Shown in pieces: positions 32,987 to 42,080 of a stretch of 64,000 nt of DNA. Every line of letters begins with the position of its first letter. Positions within the stretch are counted from its first letter, which is position 1. Source of the DNA: UBA1738 sp045538755 (GTDB lineage Bacteria; Bacillota; Clostridia; UBA1381); NCBI GenBank assembly GCA_045538755.1, contig JAZQEC010000038.1:1-64000 (forward strand). The letters are read 5' to 3'. The notes beneath the pieces were generated by a model. That model had not been told where the DNA came from and searched no databases. It saw only the letters and a program-made list of their open reading frames with translations. The translations under genes were made by a program, and so were the position numbers.

Positions 32987-35900
32987 TTAATTTATTAATT
33001 GCCATGACGGAAGCCATTTGAGGAATGTTCTTACATAATATCCGCTTACAGGATAACCAGATATGACCGGATAAAACATCATAAATAAAAGTATTGCAAG
33101 CGCAGTAAAAATAATAAATAATGTTTTAATTTTCGTGTTTTTTAAGCTATATTTGCCTGCCAAGTGTGCAATCATTAGAACAACAAACGGAACACTAGGG
33201 AAGTAGTGATAAATAAATGTTATTCTTGTTACACCTATCCAAGGAACTAACTGTGCAAGATATGCAATGGTCAGGAAAATCGCATTTTTGTTTTTGTTTT
33301 TAACCGCATCATATATCGTATAAATAAAGGCTACAATACCACTCCACCATACAAGTGGATTTCCGAAAGCGCTTATATTTTCTGTTTTAATTCCATTTAC
33401 TCCGGAATAATACCAAATCGGACGATAATTAATCGGCCACTGATACCAAGAAGACGAAAACGGATGAGTGGAATCAAGGACTGTGTTTCCATGATAAGTA
33501 AGCATATCAATTTGATTTTGAATTATTCCTGAAAATCCAGTCCCATTTGCAGTCATAAACGGAATATAAGACATAATATAGATTATGACCGGAATAATAC
33601 CAAAGGCAAATACGCAAAACAAAACCGTTTTTATTATTTTATCTTTATATAAAGAAGCATTTTCTTTGTACTTATTGTAAAGTGAAATGAAGAAAATTAC
33701 AGCAAGACCTGCTCCGGCATATACACCTGTCCATTTGCAGGCAATAGCAAGACCCATTGAAATGCCGGAAATCCCTAATGGTATTAACGTTTTTTTGTGT
33801 GATTTATCCGGACTGGTTATATAATACTTATACATAAACAAATACATAAGCATTATAAAGAAAGTGACATATACATCAATCGTCGCAATTCTTGTCTGCG
33901 TAAAATGCATAAAGTCAAAGCTGAATAGTAATGATGCGCAAGTTGAAAGCCAAGTTATGCCGAACATTTTCTTTAAGAAAATATATATAACAGGTATCAT
34001 CAAAATGCCAAAAATCGTTCCAACAATTCTCCAGCCGAACGGAGTCATTCCGAAAAGCTTTATCCCAAGCGAAATGAAAAACTTCCCGAGCGGTGGATGA
34101 GTCCACTCGTATACCTGCAATGAATTTTCAAATTCATAAGCGGTACGTGCATGATATATTTCGTCGAAATATGTGCTGTTGCGGTAGCTTTCAAATTTTG
34201 GGACAGTTTCTTGTTCGTCAAAAAGTTCTTTAGATGCTTGTAATGGCATTATGAGTTCACCGTTATTGTCTTTTATGGCAAGCTCCATAACTGCCACCTT
34301 TTTAGAAGCCGAAATTGTAATACTCTTACCTTTTAGGCTATCTTCTAAAAAAGAATTCCAGAAAAACACATTTCCATAGGAAATTTCTTTTTGGTAAGCC
34401 GGATTACCGATTTCGTCTGTAACTTCAATAACAAGTGTGTTTTCTTCAGAAAGCTCAGTAGGACCTAAATACATCATTATTTCTGAAATATCTTGAGTTT
34501 TCTCAAAATCAACTGTGACAGGAGATACGGGTGTAATATTTTCAAATGTTTGCGGAGCAGTTCGGTCTCCGAGATTATAAAGAGCAACTGCCGAATATAT
34601 GATAGTGATAACGGACAATGAAATTAAATCAGTACGTGTTATTTTCCTGTTACCATTAAAAGAGATTTCATTTTGATTTTCATTTTGATTTTTAGCTTCG
34701 GTTTTTTTTGTATTTTTGAAAGAATAAATCCAAATAAACGTAAGAAGAGCAACAGTAATCAAGCCCAGCAGGATACCTATATTGTTAAACCCCGAAGAAT
34801 AAAATGTTTCAGGATTATAATAAAACAATACGTGTACCATATTTAAAAATTGCAGAGCTGAAATACTCAAATAAATGAAGAAGTCTTTTATATTAAGCGA
34901 AATGCAGCATGCACAAAGCATGAGTGCTATTGAAGGGAAAGCATATCGCTCGTGCATTTTAATTGACATTACAAATATCGAAAAGCATATAAAGGCTGAT
35001 GTGAAAAAATATTTGTTTTTGGGATTTTTTGAAAAGAATATAAAGGCTGATGCAACAATAGTTACAACTATTGAAAGATACCCAATAAAATTATTAAATA
35101 CGTTAGGAGTTGCCCAGTTAAGACCAAGAGCTGTCCATAAGTTATAAGCATTTACCGACACATAATTATATGATGCAATAGTAGATTTATATTGATTAAT
35201 TACACTTTCAATACCAAACGGTAATGAAAGCAGGACAATCGCCAAGATTGCAGATATTCCGCAAAGGAGGTTTTTGAAAAACTTTTCCTTTGAAAAATCA
35301 TTTAAAAATACATTTTCGATTATACCAAATATAAGTACAGGAGCATAGAAAAGAGCTTGAGGTTTAATAAAAACAGCCACAGCGAAAGAAAAATATGCAC
35401 TATACATTTTCTTTTCGTTAAGACAATACAGCATTAAAAGGATAAATAGTGTAAATACAGAGTCAACCTGTCCCCAAATTGAAGAGTTAAATATAACTGC
35501 CGGATTAAAAAGGAAAAAGGCAGAGAAAATTGTTGCTTTTTTTTGACCGATATTTTTTTTGCATAAAATATATACGATATATCCGCATAATATATCACAA
35601 ATTACAGCAGGAAGTTTTAAAAGAATATATGAAGCAGCAAGACTACATCCTAAAAGATTTTTTATAAATCCTATAACATACAAAATGTATATATACCCAG
35701 GCGGATAGTCAGCAAACATATCGCTTGTATAAAAAGAAGAAAATCCCTGATTATAAATTTGGTCTGACCATGCATTAAAACAATTCATATCGGTATCGTG
35801 TCCGGGGTAAAAGAAAAAACACACAAAACGAACCAAAAATGCCGCTCCCAAAAGAATCCAGAGAGCAGAAACAGTCTCGGATTTACTTTTTTGTAGTCTA

Positions 35901-35989
35901 CCGTCTTGGATTTGTGAATAAAATATACAAACAGCAACAAAAGCTGAAATAAATATCAAAAGTAAAGAAATTACCAAATCAAACCACAC
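32987..35989 (-). CDS. double GT-C glycosyltransferase (two fused integral-membrane transferase domains)
   Basis: A protein of 1000 residues with about 20 membrane helices. The N-terminal half (1 to about 425) is a GT-C module with FFYPGHDTDMNCFNAWSDQI in the first outer loop, FADYPPGYIYI and NSSIWGQVDSVF. A Lys/Asn-rich linker (about 425-455) and an extracellular beta-rich segment (about 480-610) follow. The C-terminal half is PMT-like: YFDEIYHARTAYEF (the acidic DE pair), EWTHPPLGKFFISLGIK, and ACKWTGVYAGAG. PMT/GT39 enzymes use polyprenyl-phosphate sugars to glycosylate proteins or wall polymers at the outer face. The acceptor here is unknown. Divergent from hpf. Confidence 0.85.
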   Translation of the reverse strand: MWFDLVISLLLIFISAFVAVCIFYSQIQDGRLQKSKSETVSALWILLGAAFLVRFVCFFFYPGHDTDMNCFNAWSDQIYNQGFSSFYTSDMFADYPPGYIYILYVIGFIKNLLGCSLAASYILLKLPAVICDILCGYIVYILCKKNIGQKKATIFSAFFLFNPAVIFNSSIWGQVDSVFTLFILLMLYCLNEKKMYSAYFSFAVAVFIKPQALFYAPVLIFGIIENVFLNDFSKEKFFKNLLCGISAILAIVLLSLPFGIESVINQYKSTIASYNYVSVNAYNLWTALGLNWATPNVFNNFIGYLSIVVTIVASAFIFFSKNPKNKYFFTSAFICFSIFVMSIKMHERYAFPSIALMLCACCISLNIKDFFIYLSISALQFLNMVHVLFYYNPETFYSSGFNNIGILLGLITVALLTFIWIYSFKNTKKTEAKNQNENQNEISFNGNRKITRTDLISLSVITIIYSAVALYNLGDRTAPQTFENITPVSPVTVDFEKTQDISEIMMYLGPTELSEENTLVIEVTDEIGNPAYQKEISYGNVFFWNSFLEDSLKGKSITISASKKVAVMELAIKDNNGELIMPLQASKELFDEQETVPKFESYRNSTYFDEIYHARTAYEFENSLQVYEWTHPPLGKFFISLGIKLFGMTPFGWRIVGTIFGILMIPVIYIFLKKMFGITWLSTCASLLFSFDFMHFTQTRIATIDVYVTFFIMLMYLFMYKYYITSPDKSHKKTLIPLGISGISMGLAIACKWTGVYAGAGLAVIFFISLYNKYKENASLYKDKIIKTVLFCVFAFGIIPVIIYIMSYIPFMTANGTGFSGIIQNQIDMLTYHGNTVLDSTHPFSSSWYQWPINYRPIWYYSGVNGIKTENISAFGNPLVWWSGIVAFIYTIYDAVKNKNKNAIFLTIAYLAQLVPWIGVTRITFIYHYFPSVPFVVLMIAHLAGKYSLKNTKIKTLFIIFTALAILLFMMFYPVISGYPVSGYYVRTFLKWLPSWQLIN

Positions 35990-36117
35990 CTTTCATGACA
36001 TTTACTATTATAACCCTTTTTTTCCTTTTTTTCAATATAATTTGTTTAATTACCAATAAAATGGGTATATATTTAGTAGAGAGTAAAATCTCACAAAGTA
36101 CAAAGGGAGATGAGTGT

Positions 36118-36657
36118 ATGAAATTTAACATCATTGGAAGAAAAATTACGGTAAACGAAAAGAACTCGGAGTACATTAACAAAAAAATCGGCAAACTTGA
36201 CAAGTTTTTTAAAACAGAACCAGATGCACGAATTGTAATTGGAACTGTAAAAGATAAAGAGTATATTGAAGCAACAATTTATTCAGAAGGAATGATTTAC
36301 AGGGCAGAAGTTACAGATGTTGATGTGTTTACGGCTATTGATAAAGTAACAGACCTAATAGAAAGACAGATAAGAAAGAATAAGACAAAACTCGAAAAAA
36401 GAATTAAACGAGATGCACTTGATGATAAAAAGCTTATAAGCGGAGACGATTATAACGATAGTGAAGATGTTTCGGATTTTAAAATAGTTAAAAGAAAACG
36501 TTTTCAAGTAAAGCCAATGAGCGCAGAAGAGGCAGTGCTTCAAATGAATCTTTTAGGTCATAATTTCTTCGTATTTAAGAACCAGGACACCGATGAAATG
36601 AATGTTGCTTATAAAAGAAAAGACGGAGATTATGCAATTATTGAGTCGACCGATTGA
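36118..36657 (+). CDS. hpf: ribosome hibernation-promoting factor, long form
   Basis: A protein of 179 residues from ATG 36118 (GGGAG about nine bases upstream); a longer frame from 35995 has no ribosome site. The N-terminal S30AE domain (1 to about 100, NIIGRKITVNEK ... LIERQIRKNKTKLEKR) is followed by an acidic linker and the C-terminal dimerization domain (FKIVKRKRFQVKPMSAEEAV ... LGHNFFVFKN). Long HPF links two 70S ribosomes into inactive 100S dimers in stationary phase or dormancy. Confidence 0.94.
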   Translation: MKFNIIGRKITVNEKNSEYINKKIGKLDKFFKTEPDARIVIGTVKDKEYIEATIYSEGMIYRAEVTDVDVFTAIDKVTDLIERQIRKNKTKLEKRIKRDALDDKKLISGDDYNDSEDVSDFKIVKRKRFQVKPMSAEEAVLQMNLLGHNFFVFKNQDTDEMNVAYKRKDGDYAIIESTD

Positions 36658-36675
36658 TTGCATACCTCAAGGGAT

Positions 36676-36708
36676 GAGGACTCGTAATCCGGCGGGTCCT
36701 CTTTGTTT
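36676..36708 (+). terminator. terminator of hpf
   Basis: GAGGACTCG (36676-36684) pairs with CGGGTCCTC (36693-36701), with one G-T wobble, then TTTGTTTT. Confidence 0.85.
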
Positions 36709-36764
36709 TAAAAAGCAGGATTATTAAAAATTTTGTCGTATATTTATTATGGGAGTGATTAATT

Positions 36765-37331
36765 ATGTATATTTTAGCAATCAATGGAAGCCCTGAAAAG
36801 GACGGAAATACGGCATTTCTTTTAAAACAAATACTTTCACATTGCAAGGGCTGTGAAACAGAAATTATTAGTGCGCCTGATGCAGTAAACTCTGCAAAAA
36901 TACCTTTTTGCGTATCCTGCTCAAGCCCGTGCGAGAAGATATGTTATAAAGGGACTTTGCTTGAGGAGGCTTTTGAAAAAATAAAAAAGGCTGATTTTGT
37001 AATTTTTGGTTCGCCTGTTTATTTTGGTTCGATGTCAGCGCAGTTAAAAGCATTTTTTGATAAAACCCGCGCGGTAAGAGGGAGCAAGGAATGGCTTGGA
37101 AAACCTATGGCGGCTGTAAGTGTTGGCGCTAGCAAATATGGAGGACAGGAAAGAACTGTTGACCATATTCAATCATGCGCTCTGGTAAATGGAATGAAAG
37201 TGTTTGGAAACGGAAGCGAAATCACAATGGGACATTTTGGCGTTTCTGCTCATAGACCTGCGGAAAAGGACGAATTTGCTTTAAAACAGTGCGAAAGCCT
37301 AGCTAAAGCCATTATTAGTTACAACTTTTAG
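36765..37331 (+). CDS. flavodoxin-like NAD(P)H-dependent oxidoreductase
   Basis: A protein of 188 residues, FMN-binding. It has INGSPEKDGNTAFLL (phosphate loop), ADFVIFGSPVYFGSMSAQLKAFFD and GKPMAAVSVGASKYGGQE, the pattern of iron-sulfur-flavoprotein-like NADPH-dependent FMN reductases. A Cys cluster (CVSCSSPCEKIC, about 48-59) sits where ISF-type proteins carry an Fe-S binding loop. The substrate is unknown. It is probably monocistronic. Confidence 0.82.
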   Translation: MYILAINGSPEKDGNTAFLLKQILSHCKGCETEIISAPDAVNSAKIPFCVSCSSPCEKICYKGTLLEEAFEKIKKADFVIFGSPVYFGSMSAQLKAFFDKTRAVRGSKEWLGKPMAAVSVGASKYGGQERTVDHIQSCALVNGMKVFGNGSEITMGHFGVSAHRPAEKDEFALKQCESLAKAIISYNF

Positions 37332-37379
37332 TATATTTTAAAATAAAAAGGTAAAATTACATACAAGAAATAAAGGATT

Positions 37380-37414
37380 TTGCCTACTTAATGTCGAATT
37401 ATAAATATAGGCAA
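37380..37414. promoter_or_regulatory. inverted repeat in the dnaG upstream region
   Basis: TTGCCTA (37380-37386) and TAGGCAA (37408-37414) are perfect inverted copies 21 bases apart, 31 bases before the dnaG start. TTGCCT with ATAAAT could be a weak promoter (spacer about 15-16), so the repeat may be an operator spanning it. Confidence 0.35.
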
Positions 37415-37445
37415 CAATTTAAGATACTTATGAAAGGAGATTTTT

Positions 37446-39215
37446 ATGCCAAGATATTCTGACGAATTAGTGAATGAAATATTCGCACAGAATGATATAG
37501 TTGACTATGTTTCACAGTATGTGAGGCTTAAAAAAAACGGTCGTGACTATACAGGTCTTTGCCCGTTTCATAAGGAAAAATCTCCTTCTTTTCACGTAAA
37601 TCAGGACAAGCAGCTTTTCCATTGTTTTGGATGCGGTGCAGGCGGAAATCTTGTACAGTTTGTAATGCGTTCAGAAGGGCTTGATTTTGTTGAGGCTTTA
37701 AAGCTCATGGCGGACAGAGCTGGGATAATACTTCCGGAAGATGACAATATTGTTGATGATAAGCTATATCAGAAAAAGAAGCGAATTTTATCTATGAACA
37801 AAACTGCTGCCAGGTTTTATTTTGAAACACTTACTCACGAGGAAGTTGGCAAAGCAGGTCTTGAATATTTTCTTAACAGAAAAATATCTAGAGAGACTAT
37901 AACAAAATTCGGGCTAGGATTTGCGCCAGACACATTTGATTATCTTAAAAGGTATATGAATAAATCGGGATTTACCGATGAAGAACTTTTAGAAGCAGGA
38001 CTTTGTGTAGAGAAAAACGGAAAAATTTACGACAAATTTCGCGGAAGAGTTATGTTTCCGATAATAGATTTAAGAGGTAATGTTATTGCTTTTGGCGGAA
38101 GAATAGTAGACGCTGTTGAAAAAGACGGATATAAGCCACCTAAATATTTAAACTCAGCGGAAACTCTTGTGTTTAATAAAGGAAAAAATCTTTTTTCTTT
38201 AAATCTCGCAAAAAAGAGTGAAAGACATCAATGCATTCTTTGTGAAGGATATATGGATGTTATTTCGGTTTATCAGTCAGGAGTTACAAACATTGTTGCG
38301 ACTTTAGGTACAGCGCTTACTGAAAATCAAGCAAAGCTACTGATGAAATACACAAGCGAAATTCTGCTTTGCTATGACAGTGATGACGCCGGACAAGCTG
38401 CTACAAAGCGAGCTATAAGCATTATAAACAGTGTTGGCGGAAAATGTCGTGTAATGCGTCTTAATGGAGCGAAAGACCCAGATGAATACATAAAAACTAA
38501 CGGCATTGAACTATTTAAAAGTGCGATGTCGAATGCGTTGCCGTCTACTGAATATCTTCTTAGCAGTATAAAATCAAAGTATGATTTGGACAACCCTGAC
38601 GGCAAAATTATGTTTGTTGAGGAGTCTGCCGCAGTTTTGTCTGAAATATTAAATGCTATTGAAGTTGATGCGTACGTAAAAAATATTTCCGACGAAACAG
38701 AAATAAGCAAAGACGCAATCTATGCAGAACTCAGGAAAATTAAAACAGCCTCAAAACCGCAAAACGATACTGTAAAAATGGTTAAATCGGTTGACAGAGC
38801 TAAAAAAACACCTGAAAATACAAAAAGTATCGAAGCTGAAAGACGGCTTTTAGGTCTCGTCATTGACAATAAAAAAATTTATGCAAGGGTTAAGGAGGAA
38901 TTTCCGCCCGGTGAGTATTCCACCGATTGCTTAAGGCGACTGGCTGAAATTGTATATTCCTGCCACGAGAATGGCGAAATAGTTGAACCTGCGCTCATTA
39001 TTAATCATTTTGAAGGCGAAGATGCAGATTTCGTATCACAGATTTTCTGTAATCTTGAAACTTATGATGATGAGGTCGAAACAATAACTCAGCTTGTAAA
39101 TAGTATAAAATTAAATAAATTAGATAAAGCACTTAAAGAGGCACAAAATGAGGGAGACATCGTAAAGATTGGGGAGCTTTTAAATTTACGATTTGAATTG
39201 GAAGGGAAAAAATGA
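37446..39215 (+). CDS. dnaG: DNA primase
   Basis: A protein of 589 residues. The N-terminal zinc ribbon GLCPFHKEKSPSFHV ... FHCFGCGAGGN (about 37-70), the TOPRIM domain with ILCEGYMDVISVYQSG and LLCYDSDDAGQAA, and a C-terminal helicase-binding region (about 450-589) are all present. It makes RNA primers for lagging-strand synthesis. The AAAGGAG start and four-base overlap with rpoD reproduce the dnaG-rpoD arrangement conserved in Firmicutes. Confidence 0.96.
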   Translation: MPRYSDELVNEIFAQNDIVDYVSQYVRLKKNGRDYTGLCPFHKEKSPSFHVNQDKQLFHCFGCGAGGNLVQFVMRSEGLDFVEALKLMADRAGIILPEDDNIVDDKLYQKKKRILSMNKTAARFYFETLTHEEVGKAGLEYFLNRKISRETITKFGLGFAPDTFDYLKRYMNKSGFTDEELLEAGLCVEKNGKIYDKFRGRVMFPIIDLRGNVIAFGGRIVDAVEKDGYKPPKYLNSAETLVFNKGKNLFSLNLAKKSERHQCILCEGYMDVISVYQSGVTNIVATLGTALTENQAKLLMKYTSEILLCYDSDDAGQAATKRAISIINSVGGKCRVMRLNGAKDPDEYIKTNGIELFKSAMSNALPSTEYLLSSIKSKYDLDNPDGKIMFVEESAAVLSEILNAIEVDAYVKNISDETEISKDAIYAELRKIKTASKPQNDTVKMVKSVDRAKKTPENTKSIEAERRLLGLVIDNKKIYARVKEEFPPGEYSTDCLRRLAEIVYSCHENGEIVEPALIINHFEGEDADFVSQIFCNLETYDDEVETITQLVNSIKLNKLDKALKEAQNEGDIVKIGELLNLRFELEGKK

Positions 39216-40294
39216 TGTCAGATTTAGAAAACAAGAAACAAATAGTAAAGGATTTAATTGAAAAAGGCAAGAAAAAAGGTCTTTTAACACACAAGGATAT
39301 TATTCAATCGTTCTACGACACCGAGTTTACTGCAGAAGAAATGGAAACGGTGTACGATGCGCTTGAAAAAGAGGGAATTGAAGTTGTTGAAGACCTTGAT
39401 AAGGAACTTGAAGAAATTGAGGTTTCAAAAGAGGAACTTGAAGATTTATCTGTACCTGAAGGTATAAGCATTGACGACCACGTTAAAATGTACCTTAAAG
39501 AAATCGGTAAGGTAGACCTTCTTGATGCAGAAGAGGAAACAAATCTTGCAAAGAAAATGACTGAAGGCGATGAAGAAGCTAAAAAGAAGCTTGCAGAAGC
39601 AAACCTACGTCTTGTTGTAAGTATTGCAAAGCGTTATGTTGGAAGAGGTATGATGTTCCTTGATCTTATACAGGAAGGAAACCTCGGTCTTATAAAGGCA
39701 GTAGATAAGTTTGACTATTCGAAAGGATATAAATTCAGTACCTATGCAACTTGGTGGATAAGGCAAGCTATCACACGTGCTATTGCAGATCAGGCAAGAA
39801 CAATACGTATTCCTGTGCATATGGTTGAAACAATAAATAAGCTTGTCAGAGTTTCAAGACAGCTTGTACAGGAATTAGGAAGAGAACCTACTCCTGAAGA
39901 GCTTGCAAAAGAACTTAATATGCCTGTTGAAAAGGTGCGTGAGATTTCAAAAATTTCTCAAGAACCTGTTTCTTTGGAAACTCCAATCGGTGAGGAAGAA
40001 GACAGTCACCTTGGAGACTTTATTCCGGACGATGATGCTCCTGCACCATCGGAGGCGGCAAGTTTTGTTATGCTTAAAGAACAGCTCGTTGATGTTTTAA
40101 GAACACTTACTCCAAGAGAAGAGAAGGTTTTAAAGCTGCGTTTCGGTCTTGAAGACGGAAGACAGAGAACTCTTGAAGAGGTTGGCAGGGAGTTTAACGT
40201 TACACGTGAACGTATCAGACAAATTGAGGCTAAAGCTTTAAGAAAACTACGTCATCCGTCACGTAGTAAAAAACTCAAGGATTACTTGGATTAA
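39212..40294 (+). CDS. rpoD: RNA polymerase primary sigma factor (sigma-A)
   Basis: A protein of 360 residues. It has region 1.1 (1-90, acidic), 1.2 (SIDDHVKMYLKEIGKVDLL), 2.1-2.4 (LRLVVSIAKRYVGRGMMFLD, YATWWIRQAITRAIADQ), 3.0, and 4.2 (LEEVGREFNVTRERIRQIE). It directs housekeeping transcription, consistent with the many TTGACA/TATAAT promoters in this window. Two adjacent ATGs (39212, 39215) are possible starts. It overlaps dnaG. Confidence 0.96.
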   Translation: MMSDLENKKQIVKDLIEKGKKKGLLTHKDIIQSFYDTEFTAEEMETVYDALEKEGIEVVEDLDKELEEIEVSKEELEDLSVPEGISIDDHVKMYLKEIGKVDLLDAEEETNLAKKMTEGDEEAKKKLAEANLRLVVSIAKRYVGRGMMFLDLIQEGNLGLIKAVDKFDYSKGYKFSTYATWWIRQAITRAIADQARTIRIPVHMVETINKLVRVSRQLVQELGREPTPEELAKELNMPVEKVREISKISQEPVSLETPIGEEEDSHLGDFIPDDDAPAPSEAASFVMLKEQLVDVLRTLTPREEKVLKLRFGLEDGRQRTLEEVGREFNVTRERIRQIEAKALRKLRHPSRSKKLKDYLD

Positions 40295-40303
40295 GGAGAA
40301 GTT

Positions 40304-41266
40304 ATGGATTGGATACAGGTTAGTATTTATACAACAACAGAAGGTATAGAGCCTGTTTCGGGCAAACTTCTGCAACTGGGATTTACAGGAATAGAAATTG
40401 AAGATGAGCAGGATTTTAAAGATTTTCTTGAAAACAACAAAGACTGTTGGGATTATGTTGATGACGATTTACTTCGCGAAAAAGAAAGCGAAACCTGCGT
40501 TAAAGTGTATATAAGTGAAGACGAGCCCGAACAGCTCGCAGCAATTAAGGCATCAATGCTTGAACTTAAAGAGTATGACAAAAATGGTGATTTTGGACGT
40601 TTGGAAATATCACTTAACACTTTAAAAGAAGAGGACTGGTCAAATAACTGGAAAAAATATTTTCACGCTATGGAAATAGGCGAAAATCTTGTTGTAAAAC
40701 CATATTGGGAAGATATTTTATCAACAAATAAAACTGTTTTTGAAATAAATCCCGGACTCACATTCGGCACTGGCTCACATCACACCACAAGGCTATGTCT
40801 TGAAGATATTGAAAAAACTGTAAAACCGGGTGATGATGTACTCGATTTGGGATGTGGAAGCGGAATTTTATCAATAGTTTCTTTGCTCTTTGGAGCATCT
40901 TCAGCAGTGGCTGTTGATATTGATTCAAACTCTTTAGAAACGGCATTTGATAATTTAGAAAGAAATAATATTGAGAAAGAAAAATATAGTGTCTTAATCG
41001 GAAATATTCTTTCTGATGAAAATTTGAAAAAAACTGTCCTGAAAAAGCAATATGATGTTGTTTTGGCAAACATAGTTGCAGATGTTATAATTACAATACT
41101 TCCGCTTGTGAAAAAGGCACTCAAACCTGATGGAACTTTTATTACCTCGGGAATAATTGATATTAGAATAGAAGATGTAAAAACAGCACTTTCTAAGAAT
41201 GGATTTGAGATTTTATCCGAAAATAGAAGCGCTGACTGGGCAGAGTTTAAATGCCGGCTTAGATAA
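40304..41266 (+). CDS. prmA: ribosomal protein L11 methyltransferase
   Basis: A protein of 320 residues. The N-terminal substrate-recognition domain (WIQVSIYTTTEGIEPVSGKL) is followed by GLTFGTGSHHTTRLCL and the SAM-binding motif DVLDLGCGSGILSI (about 180-193), then NILSDENLK and VVLANIVADVI. It trimethylates L11. AAGGAG precedes the ATG, and it is nine bases after rpoD, so it is probably transcribed with dnaG-rpoD. Confidence 0.93.
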   Translation: MDWIQVSIYTTTEGIEPVSGKLLQLGFTGIEIEDEQDFKDFLENNKDCWDYVDDDLLREKESETCVKVYISEDEPEQLAAIKASMLELKEYDKNGDFGRLEISLNTLKEEDWSNNWKKYFHAMEIGENLVVKPYWEDILSTNKTVFEINPGLTFGTGSHHTTRLCLEDIEKTVKPGDDVLDLGCGSGILSIVSLLFGASSAVAVDIDSNSLETAFDNLERNNIEKEKYSVLIGNILSDENLKKTVLKKQYDVVLANIVADVIITILPLVKKALKPDGTFITSGIIDIRIEDVKTALSKNGFEILSENRSADWAEFKCRLR

Positions 41267-41285
41267 TTGTTAAATAGGTGTACTT

Positions 41286-42017
41286 ATGTCAAAGTTTTTT
41301 ATACCAAGAGAAAATATTAAGGAAAATACTATTATAATAAATGGTGAAGATGTAAACCATATTACTAAAGTATTGCGTTTCCAGATAGGAGATGACCTTA
41401 TCTGCTGTGACGGAATGGGAAATGATTATGTTGCAAAAATAACATCTTTTGACAAAAAAGAAGTAATTTGCCAAGTCATTTCAAAATCAAAAGCCGAAAC
41501 AGAGCCTGAACTTAAAGTTATTTTAATTCAAGGTGTTCCTAAAGCTGCAAAAATGGACTACATTATACAAAAAACGACAGAGCTCGGAATAACAGAAATT
41601 TATCCTTGCGAGATGTCAAGATGTGTTGCAAAAATAGATGGGATAAAAAAGATTGAGCGCTGGCAAAAAATTTCCCGAGAGGCAGCAAAACAATCAGGAA
41701 GAGGAATAGTCCCTAAAGTTAATGAGCCGATAAATATTTCCGAGGCTGTAGAAATACTCAAAAGTGTTGATGTTGCATTTGTGCCTTATGAATGTGATGA
41801 AGGAAATAAGCTTCGTCCTATATTGAAATCTGTTTCAATCCCTAAAACTGTGGCATACATCATAGGTCCTGAAGGCGGATTTGATAAATCAGAAATTGAT
41901 GAAATTATCAAAAATGGAATACATACCGTTTCATTAGGAAAGAGAATTCTGCGCACCGAAACAGCAGGCGAGGCAGTGCTTTCAATGGTTATGTATGAAA
42001 TTGGTGATATAAACTAA
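41286..42017 (+). CDS. rsmE: 16S rRNA (uracil-1498-N3)-methyltransferase
   Basis: A protein of 243 residues, SPOUT class. It has HITKVLRFQIGDDL at the N-terminus, then KAAKMDYIIQKTTELG, WQKISREAAKQSGRG and the knot motif YIIGPEGGFDKSEID with LGKRILRTETAGEAVLS. It methylates U1498 in the 30S decoding centre. It follows prmA, a very common pairing, and is the last gene before a strong terminator. Confidence 0.95.
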   Translation: MSKFFIPRENIKENTIIINGEDVNHITKVLRFQIGDDLICCDGMGNDYVAKITSFDKKEVICQVISKSKAETEPELKVILIQGVPKAAKMDYIIQKTTELGITEIYPCEMSRCVAKIDGIKKIERWQKISREAAKQSGRGIVPKVNEPINISEAVEILKSVDVAFVPYECDEGNKLRPILKSVSIPKTVAYIIGPEGGFDKSEIDEIIKNGIHTVSLGKRILRTETAGEAVLSMVMYEIGDIN

Positions 42018-42026
42018 ACTAATCCT

Positions 42027-42056
42027 GTATCGCCGATACTTCCGGCGATACTTTTT
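42027..42056 (+). terminator. terminator of the dnaG-rpoD-prmA-rsmE unit
   Basis: GTATCGCCG (42027-42035) pairs perfectly with CGGCGATAC (42043-42051), then TTTTT. Confidence 0.92.
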
Positions 42057-42080
42057 GTATATTTTATGGAAGGTAAACGT

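Noticed and set aside
35995..36117. Upstream extension of hpf (41 codons)
   Set aside because: No ribosome site, and the residues are a translation of an AT-rich intergenic region; ATG 36118 matches the family start.
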